The translations under genes were made by a program, and so were the position numbers. Shown piece after piece: positions 57,154-64,000 of a stretch of 64,000 nt of DNA; position 1 is the stretch's first letter; each line of letters starts with the position of its first letter. Under the pieces are notes generated by a model, which did not search any database, was not told the DNA's origin, and saw nothing but the letters and a program-made list of their open reading frames with translations. The stretch lies in contig CAMTDV010000022.1 in assembly GCA_947069175.1 (NCBI GenBank), positions 40,715,027 to 40,779,026 on the forward strand, read 5' to 3'. The DNA is from Scalesia atractyloides. Its lineage: Eukaryota; Streptophyta; Magnoliopsida; Asterales; Asteraceae.

Positions 57154-58228
57154 TCACTCGTCCTTCTTTCCCTTAACCAACTTGGAGAGTTTCTTAAAGA
57201 ACTTGTTTGTCTTTTTCTCCGTTTTCTCCGCCTGTTGTTGCATTTCTTTCATTCGTTCCAAGGCCTCATTGATGGCTTCAAGTGGTGGTGGAGGTTGTGG
57301 TTGTGGCATAATAGGATACTGGTACCCATAACTTGGATATCCAGTAGGTGCATAAGCAGGTGGGAAAAGAGGCGGGTAAAGTGCGTTATGCATGACCGCT
57401 TGCATATAAGGGTCATGCGATAGTGCCTGGTAATCAACAGGTGTAGATGGGTTAAAAGGATCATATCCAGACGTATCCGGATATGTTGGGATAGGGTCAT
57501 TATAACCCGAGGGTGGTGGTTGAACCACATGGTGGTGGTGTCGGTCCCACCACAGGTGAAGCATTAGAGGGTCCACCCATTTGTGGGTCCTCGTGAATGG
57601 TAGAGTAAGGTTTGGGCAAAGGTGGCAGCGATCCCATACCGTTGGCCCGCACATACTGACATACGTGCTCCTCTTTTCCTCCTTAGCGGTTCAGGTGGCG
57701 ATTGATGTTGTTCCACTGGTTCCATGTGGACATCTTTTTGTACAAGGTACTTGGTATGGCGATCCAACTTAAGAGTTCAAACCGCTTGAAATTGGTTCCA
57801 ATATTGGTTCCATTCATTAGGACCTTGGTATGGCGATCCAACTTAAGAGTTCGAACCGCTTGAAATTTCGATGGGGTGGGTGTGTGATCCTGACGGTGAC
57901 ATCTCCGGGTCAGAGTCCTCGTCCGTGGGATTAGTTTGGTCGAACTGATTTTTGTCGGCTGGGGGTGTATTAAAGTATTGGTTGGGGCTAAACTCATCAT
58001 GATAAGAATGATGAGAGTGGTAGGAGTGGTGTGAATGACGTGAATGATATGAGTGGTGTGAGTTTTGGTATGAGAAGGTGAATGTTGCGATAATAGCCAT
58101 GAATCCCCAAAATCCTCATAGGGGTTCGGGTGATGGGGATGTGAGGGAATATGTCCATAAGGTCCTCCCCTCATTGGTCCTTTACCTCTTCCTCTTACTC
58201 TTGGTGGAATTTTCCTGTTAAAAATCAA
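57154..58228 (-). pseudogene. Element G extra ORF upstream of gag
   Basis: Starts near 58228 with IPPRVRGRGKGPMRGGPYGH, an Arg-Gly-rich head. A His/Ser-rich section follows (HHSYHSHHSYHDEFSPNQ), then an acidic piece (TDEDSDPEMSP) and HPIEISSGS. The last 150 or so residues are Pro/Tyr-rich and end in a predicted helix and Lys-rich tail (EALERMKEMQQQAEKTEKKT, then KLVKGKKDE). Frame changes near 58100, 57840 and 57650 break it. It lies between primer site and gag. Composition suggests RNA binding (RG box, basic tail), but this is inference and no known domain is recognised. Confidence 0.65.
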
Positions 58229-58364
58229 ATCAAAACAATACTAATAACTTAATAATGAAATTAGTAATCCTAGGTCAATGCCTAGACTCGAAAGTCTAAG
58301 GAATGTGCTTGTGTAAGTTTGAGATTAAACATAACAAGGTTAGTGTTTAATTCTCTCAAATGTT

Positions 58365-58378
58365 GGCTCTGATACCAA
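58365..58378 (-). other. Primer binding site of element G
   Basis: The plus strand reads GGCTCTGATACCAA, the complement of TTGGTATCAGAGCC, two bases from the LTR end at 58381. Confidence 0.9.
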
Positions 58379-58380
58379 CG

Positions 58381-61300
58381 TGTCCCACCCCGGCTTTCCA
58401 TAGCCAATCTAAACATCAGCGGGCCTGGGTGGGGAATATCGTGACATAAGTTGATATCATTATAGTCAATTAAACACAACACATCGAAAGTCTTTGAGTT
58501 AAATTACTATTACAAACCAAATGTTCAAAGTACGAAAATATTATACAGACGGCTCGTAGTAGAAGATCCACGGGCGGATTGTAAATTGTACAAAAACAAT
58601 GTAAAACAGACTTTGGGCAGATCTAGGATTTGCAAGATCCTCTTATCACTACCGAGCACTTCCAGCCTATTTTCGTATTGTACCTGCAAGCTTAGTCTTT
58701 TGAAAATACGTCAGCTTTTTTTGGTAAATACACCCAACTGACTCATTTTGAAAACATTTAAAAAATGTTTTAAGTGCACATTGGCACAAAATCTTTTATA
58801 GCTTGGGAAAGCTTCTTTGTAACCTTGTTAACAGATTCACTTGTTTTTCCATACATACACGGCCCAGTGCGAAAAAAGGTGTATGCCTCCACCCCGCACT
58901 AAGGTCGTGGCCATTATCTAATGTAATGAGCCGAGGATATCCAGGACACGGTAGTTAACCCCCGATGTTTAAGTTATCAAACAAAACTGATTAAAACGGA
59001 ATATGCGGATTTACTAGCCACAATCTGGCATTCGATTGATCCCATTTCCGACCAAGCGGTAACAATTTACCGTAACCCAAGCCCGTATAGGGGAAATAAG
59101 TCTAGAGTATTTAGCTGAGCTAGTCTTCATTTAAACACAAGATTTAATAACTAAGACGTACACAAAAGTACTAACTGCAGATAGCATTTACCGGAATGTC
59201 TCTAGTCTAGATTATGGTATAAGCTAACCAATTAAATACTAACGATCTTATTTAAGTCATAGACTTAGACCGACTAGCGTACATGATCGAAACGTATAAC
59301 GCTAGATTAAACGATGATCGGATAGAATGTAGTTTACCCAACAAGTACCTTGACTTGTATAATATGGGTAAACTATAAACATTCTGGATTTTGAGACTTA
59401 AATGACAAGGTTAGACCTGTTTTGGTAAATTTTCGTAAACTAGTTACATGTACTTAACCATACGCATATCCGCGATATCGGGTAACCGGATAAGCCATGG
59501 ACAAGTTCTATATGCCATTATACTTTAAATAAGTTGTAATATCAGTAGGATATCAACTTTCATGCCCGTTAAGGTTTTAAAATGAAACTATGCCTCATAA
59601 GGGCATTTTGGTAATTTCATATCGTGTAAAAGGAACTTCAATATAATTTAATGTTATGATGATAAGTATTCTGGAAAAATAACTTATTTATGATATAATA
59701 TCAGTAGGACATTGATTATATGTGCAATTTACCCTTTATGACCAACTTATATACCGAAGGGGCATTTTGGTCATTTTACACATGTTTCATAAATTATTTG
59801 GGAATCTTCGTTTACATCATGTAAATAATTTAAACAAGTTTTGAAATCAGTAGGTAACAAGTCTGGGTTGATAAATTCGTTTGAAACCATACTATGCAAC
59901 GAAATGGCGCTTATGTCGTAAAATGACGATTTATGCGATGTTTAATGAAAAATGATTTTAAGGTCAAGTTAGCATGTCTTAGATATGTTATTTAATATAA
60001 ATTATCAGTAGGTAAATGATTTACTTTGAAAAGTTATGATTAAGACCGTTTTATAAGCCACAAGGACTTTAGTCATTTATCGACATAATAAAAGGACTTG
60101 TTCATAAACTCAGTTTATAATCTGGTTTGACATCCCAAATAATCATACTTATAAAATTATATCAGTAGGAAACTCATTTTCGAGTTCATTATCATTTAAA
60201 CCTCATTTTATGCAAAAAGGGCATTTTAGTCAAAATGGCATAGTTACGGAACTTGTGCATAAACTCAGATTCTTATTATGATCATGTAATTTAACCTCAA
60301 GGGGTTATGCTACATTATACTACGATCATAATGCAACTAGATCAGTGGCTAACTAATATAAATCGGGTCAGAATCAAAAGTCAAAGTAGAAGTCAAACTT
60401 CGCGACTTTCGGTTGCGAACCCACCCTAGAACTGAAATTGACGAGCCGAACATGTTCTTACATGTTCTAATAATTATTACCAACTTGTTTAGGTGTCAAA
60501 ATCATGTGAAATGAGAAAGTTGCAAGTTCAAATGGTGAACCCTGGCACCTATTTATAGTTGGAGAGCTTGAAGGAGGTGATGCCAGATGTTAAGGGGTGT
60601 TAGAGGGAGTTTACAAGTGTCCTAAAACGTAGCATAGTTGTTTGAAAGTCCATGGTTTCGAAACAATGGTTTTGGCAACATGTGTGGAGGCCAAGCAAAA
60701 ATTCTGCAGACACAGGCCTCTCGCGCCCCACGAGCGCCCTATGGCCAGATTTAAAGTTTGACACTTTTTGCCCCTCAACTTATAAAACCTCCTCAAACAC
60801 CTTAATAGCATATTAAGCCCTCCGTAACCAATATTTGTTGTACCCGGGAGTGTGCCCGGACATTGTCGAGCTCTGGGTTTGTAAAAGGTCACTCAGAGGT
60901 ATAAATTAACACGTTGACACTTTAAACCCCTCCATCATCCAACTTTCACATATTTACAGAATTAACCTCTCTCGTTCAACAAGTGGAATGTATGAGAGTT
61001 AGGACTTCGTAAAGGATCACTCAGAGGCTCCTTATAAGCATCTTGACTTCCATGTCACTTAGAGGCTGGGCATGTTGACATATCAGTCACTCAGAGGCCA
61101 AGTTCAAGCATGTTGACATATCAGTCATTCAGAGGCTAATGTTTAAGCATGTTGACATATCAGTCACTCAGAGGCTAATGTTTAAGCATGTTGACAAATC
61201 AGTCACTCAAAGTCTAATGTGTAAGCTGTTGACATATCAGTCACTTAGAGGCTAATGTTAAGCATGTTGACATATCAGTCACTCAGAGGCTAATGTTTAT

Positions 61301-61440
61301 GCATGTTGACATCAGAAAGTCACTCAGAGGCTCAGTTTGAGCATGTTGACACCTTTAGTCCTTATTAGTCTTTAATAGACTAAAATAAAAATACAACACG
61401 TGTCACTATACTATTGGACATGATTTTACGAGGTGTTACA
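58381..61440 (-). repeat. 5' LTR of element G
   Basis: Plus-strand ends TGTCCCACCCC and GGTGTTACA. Contains five copies of ATCAGTAGG about 150-165 bp apart (59540-60179) and the 39-bp tandem array (61020-61345). The open frame at 60611-60892 is LTR sequence without protein features. Confidence 0.9.
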
Positions 61441-61523
61441 CAAATAGGCTAGAAAGAGTGTGTATTGAATATTGTATAGATTAGATACGAACACACGACC
61501 CAAGTGCGAACGAGTACTGGCTC

Positions 61524-61654
61524 TACGAGTGACATGTGCCTCGTACGAGTGATATGTGCCTCGTACGAGTGACTATATGCTTTGTACGAGTGACTTTGTT
61601 ACTCGTACGAGTGATAACATCTCACTCGTTACGAATGACCCTTTGTACGAGTGA
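61524..61654 (+). promoter_or_regulatory. TACGAGTGA repeats upstream of the F LTR TATA box
   Basis: TACGAGTGA occurs at 61524, 61544, 61564, 61585, 61607 and 61646, with TACGAATGA at 61630. Most spacings are 20-23 bases, near two helical turns. The array ends about 33 bases before the TATA box. Confidence 0.65.
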
Positions 61655-61686
61655 CAACATACTCGCTTCGCACGAGCTATCATGTC

Positions 61687-61695
61687 TATAAATAG
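61687..61695 (+). promoter_or_regulatory. TATA box of the F LTR
   Basis: TATAAATAG in the 3' LTR of F, downstream of the TACGAGTGA array; a typical plant TATA box. Confidence 0.7.
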
Positions 61696-61914
61696 GTGTT
61701 GTGTGTTCATTGTTTGTAAGTTTAGGAAGTACCGTACGGGGAAACGCTAGCGGATTCTCTCTAGGAACTCCGCCAGCCAGTCAGATGTATACTCTTTCGG
61801 TATAATTGAATGAAAAGCTTACGTTGATTCTGTGCCTACATGTCTATTTCGTTCTGCCGAATCTGTATTATCCCCAAAACCTCCGTCTAGAACCGCCGCC
61901 GCCCACGGGCCACA

Positions 61915-63180
61915 TTTATTTTATAATCTTTTTGAGTTGTGGAAGTTTAAAATATAAACATAAAAGAATTCTTTTATAAAATATATACAAAAATATATTT
62001 TTGTATATTTTTGTATACAAGGCCCAATGACAAAACGCAGCGTGCAAGGCACGAGGACATGTGAAGGGCAAGGACCAGTTCACACACTATCTAGGAAATA
62101 ATATATATATATATATATATATATTGAGAAATATATACAAAAATATTAACCGAACAAACAAACTACCATCACTATGATAACACTAAAAGTTGTTCTATCG
62201 TAACAAGCAAATACATAATAAGAATTCAAGATGAACAACTGGTACAAGGTCCAACGAGGCCTAGGTGTCTAATAAACTCAATACACAAGTAATTTACACA
62301 CGTGTACGGATACCAACTATGAATAGTACGACGTATGAAATGCAAAGCTGTGAGTTCATGTCCCTCCTTTCAATTACTTCAGAGTTTTGTTTTAAAACTA
62401 TCGAGGGGAAATACATGTCATAACAAACAGTATGCTAGCTATGGGTTTAGTTGATAACACGATCATTTGTGCGTAAGTAGGATGATGACAATAGTAACCA
62501 TTAATCACCTAGTGACCAAGGTGCAATAGATATAGATCTATTGAGTTTGAGACGCGCTCCACTCCTGGTTGGTATACCCTTTGGAGTGCTTTTGTGATCC
62601 CCATGATGTCAAAGTGTTCTTGGTTTGGATACTTAATTTTGGCATATATATGTCCGTGTGCTGTCAGTGTGCTCGTGACACGCTGATAGATCCTTAAAAC
62701 TCCATGATGCTAATAACATACTCAGATTTCATTACTGAATTACAGGAATGATATTTTATACGAAAACATTAACTACATGAACTTTTGTTGACTTTTAAAA
62801 TTACATGTATTTCAGGACGCAAGGCATGAGCTTGTGATATGATTCGAGCTATGGGAAAATGCTAAGACAACGATGTTCCATCTTTTGGAGGGTTTGCCTT
62901 TTATATCCCAACTTCGTATTGGTATATAGGGTCAAAACCTCATTTACATTTATGATGAAAATGATATCTTATTTTGAAGTAATGTTCTTTGAATTATGTT
63001 TATGATGACAAGTTGAAAACAGTTAAAACTATGAATTCACTTTTGGATGGTTGTAATCATAGGAATGCAACTTATTATTAGTATGGCATCGTTGTTGATT
63101 TATATTTGTTTACTTAATCGGATGGAATGATTACCTAATAGTCACACACTTGCGCTTTCCGCTACGACTAGGGTGTTACA
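61915..63180 (+). repeat. 5' LTR of element H, truncated
   Basis: Reverse complement of the A LTR from 18422 to about 19520, plus a loosely matching AT-rich start. Ends CTAGGGTGTTACA. Holds an (AT)n tract at 62098-62125 and one copy of the GGCCC unit that is expanded in A. Confidence 0.75.
62098..62125. repeat. (AT)n simple repeat
   Basis: Uninterrupted alternating AT of about 28 bases in the LTR of H. Confidence 0.95.
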
Positions 63181-63182
63181 GG

Positions 63183-63196
63183 TTGGTATTAGAGCT
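63183..63196 (+). other. Primer binding site of element H
   Basis: TTGGTATTAGAGCT, two bases after the LTR end; initiator tRNA-Met type with a C-to-T change as in B. Confidence 0.85.
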
Positions 63197-63567
63197 CCGC
63201 TTGTAGTGAATCGTGGGAAAACTTTTTATTAAAGTTAGGTCTACAACAACCAGGGGCTCACACATGAAAACAAGGGTTATAACATAACAGAAAAGTTTTC
63301 GGAACTATGCCAAAGTGACAAAAAGGTTTTCATTGAGTCACGGTAACATAAGGATCTAACACACTAGCTCAACTATAAGTAACGAGCAAGGATCAATACT
63401 TGATTAGTCTATAATGGATAGATACGAAACGTTAAGATTACACGTGAATACAAAAGAAAATAAGTCTTGCATGAGAAGTGGTGATTAATATAAAATATAT
63501 TATAAGTAATAATAAATTACTAACATGTGTATATATATATATATTATACAGATTATTTGCCGGGATT

Positions 63568-64000
63568 ATGTCTTCTTCGTCAAGCTACGAGGAGGATCCT
63601 ATTGAGTACGTGTCCGATGATGGATACGACCCCGATGCTGAGGCCCTATTCCATGAGGAAGGAGCCGACCCTGAGGTCCCTGAAGACGAGTACCTTGATG
63701 ATTTTCAGCCATTTGCTCTTATTGACCCAATGGAGGATGATGCCCCACAGGGAGATGACGCGTTAGCCGTTCTGCAGCCTCCACACGACGTCATTGTTTA
63801 TGGTCATCCGTAGGGCGAGCACGTTATAGTACACTTGGTCGTACCCCTTGCCATGGTTCCTCTAGTCATCAATCTAGATGATGATAATGATGACATCACA
63901 GTGTTTCATGTCGATCACATGGAGGATAATCTTTGAGACGGCGAGGTCTTCGATGACATAGATGTACTTGAGATCCCACCCCTTGTCATACCAGTTGTCA
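63568..64000 (+). pseudogene. Element H extra ORF upstream of gag, interrupted
   Basis: Starts MSSSSSYEEDPIEYVSDDGY at 63568, close to the ORF in A at 18050. Relative to A it has a short insertion after DPDAEAL. A TAG at 63811 interrupts the frame, which continues with GEHVIVHLVVPLAMVPLV; a TGA at 63934 follows, then GEVFDDIDVLEIP. The protein is strongly acidic with no recognised domain. It runs off the window. Confidence 0.65.

Larger units (their letters stand above)
47888..61440 (-). mobile_element. Element G: near-complete Ty3/Gypsy retrotransposon with extra ORF
   Basis: Read on the minus strand: 5' LTR (58381-61440), primer site, extra ORF, gag, protease, RT-RNase H, integrase with chromodomain-like end, polypurine tract (about 51539-51554) and 3' LTR (47888-51538). 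The flanking bases GGAAT and CAAAT match at only three of five positions and the left LTR terminus is TTT instead of TGT, so the duplication has decayed or my left end is off by a base or two. Inserted in the 3' LTR of F. Confidence 0.88.
47854..61914 (+). repeat. 3' LTR of element F, split by element G
   Basis: The LTR starts TGTGCATG at 47854 after the polypurine tract, is cut at about 47887, resumes at 61441 and ends CGGGCCACA at 61914; about 510 bases without G. The end matches 46227-46315. Confidence 0.7.
61915..64000 (+). mobile_element. Element H: start of a Gypsy element of the A family
   Basis: A partial 5' LTR (61915-63180), a primer site and the extra ORF (from 63568) match element A in order and sequence. 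The LTR begins abruptly at the end of F, so its start is missing. The rest of the element lies beyond the window. Confidence 0.75.

Overview
This window looks like repeat-rich, AT-rich chromosomal DNA from a flowering plant. It is almost entirely LTR retrotransposons nested inside one another, and I found no convincing host gene, rRNA gene or functional tRNA gene. Plant origin rests on the element types: Ty3/Gypsy pol ending in a chromodomain-like segment, Ty1/Copia elements with a large third ORF after pol, and primer sites matching plant initiator tRNA-Met. The families remind me of those common in the daisy family (Asteraceae), but that is recollection and was not checked.

I label the elements A to H. 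A (Gypsy, minus strand) runs from the left edge to about 21,590: 3' LTR remnant (1-2095), broken pol and gag (2110-5425), an extra ORF (17226-18050), primer site (18407-18419) and 5' LTR (from 18422). B (Gypsy, plus strand, 5849-16673) is inserted in A with a perfect TTACA target duplication and two similar LTRs of about 2.65 kb. About 2 kb of unassigned AT-rich DNA follows (21,590-23,600).

C (Copia, plus) is 5'-truncated and split in its reverse transcriptase by D (Copia, 26889-45036, target duplication TACGT). D is itself split by E (Copia, 29891-42792, target duplication GGAAC/AGAAC), so nesting is three deep. E is the most informative element: gag, a coiled-coil region, two zinc knuckles, protease, integrase, reverse transcriptase and RNase H, then a leader-like spacer and a decayed third ORF of about 880 codons.

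F is a Copia-type LTR/leader fragment (46227-47887 plus 61441-61914). Its 3' LTR is split by G (Gypsy, minus, 47888-61440), which has LTRs of 3.1-3.7 kb and its own extra ORF before gag. H (Gypsy, plus, from 61915) is the start of a relative of A and runs off the right edge.

Every coding region seen carries stops or frameshifts, so none of these copies is expected to be autonomous. The most interesting signals are non-coding. B's LTRs carry three tRNA-like units about 167 bp apart plus one antisense unit. E repeats its promoter/leader style of sequence in front of its third ORF. D and E share a conserved non-coding block. G's LTR hides a decayed repeat of about 155 bp. F's LTR has TACGAGTGA repeats about 20 bp apart just upstream of a TATA box.
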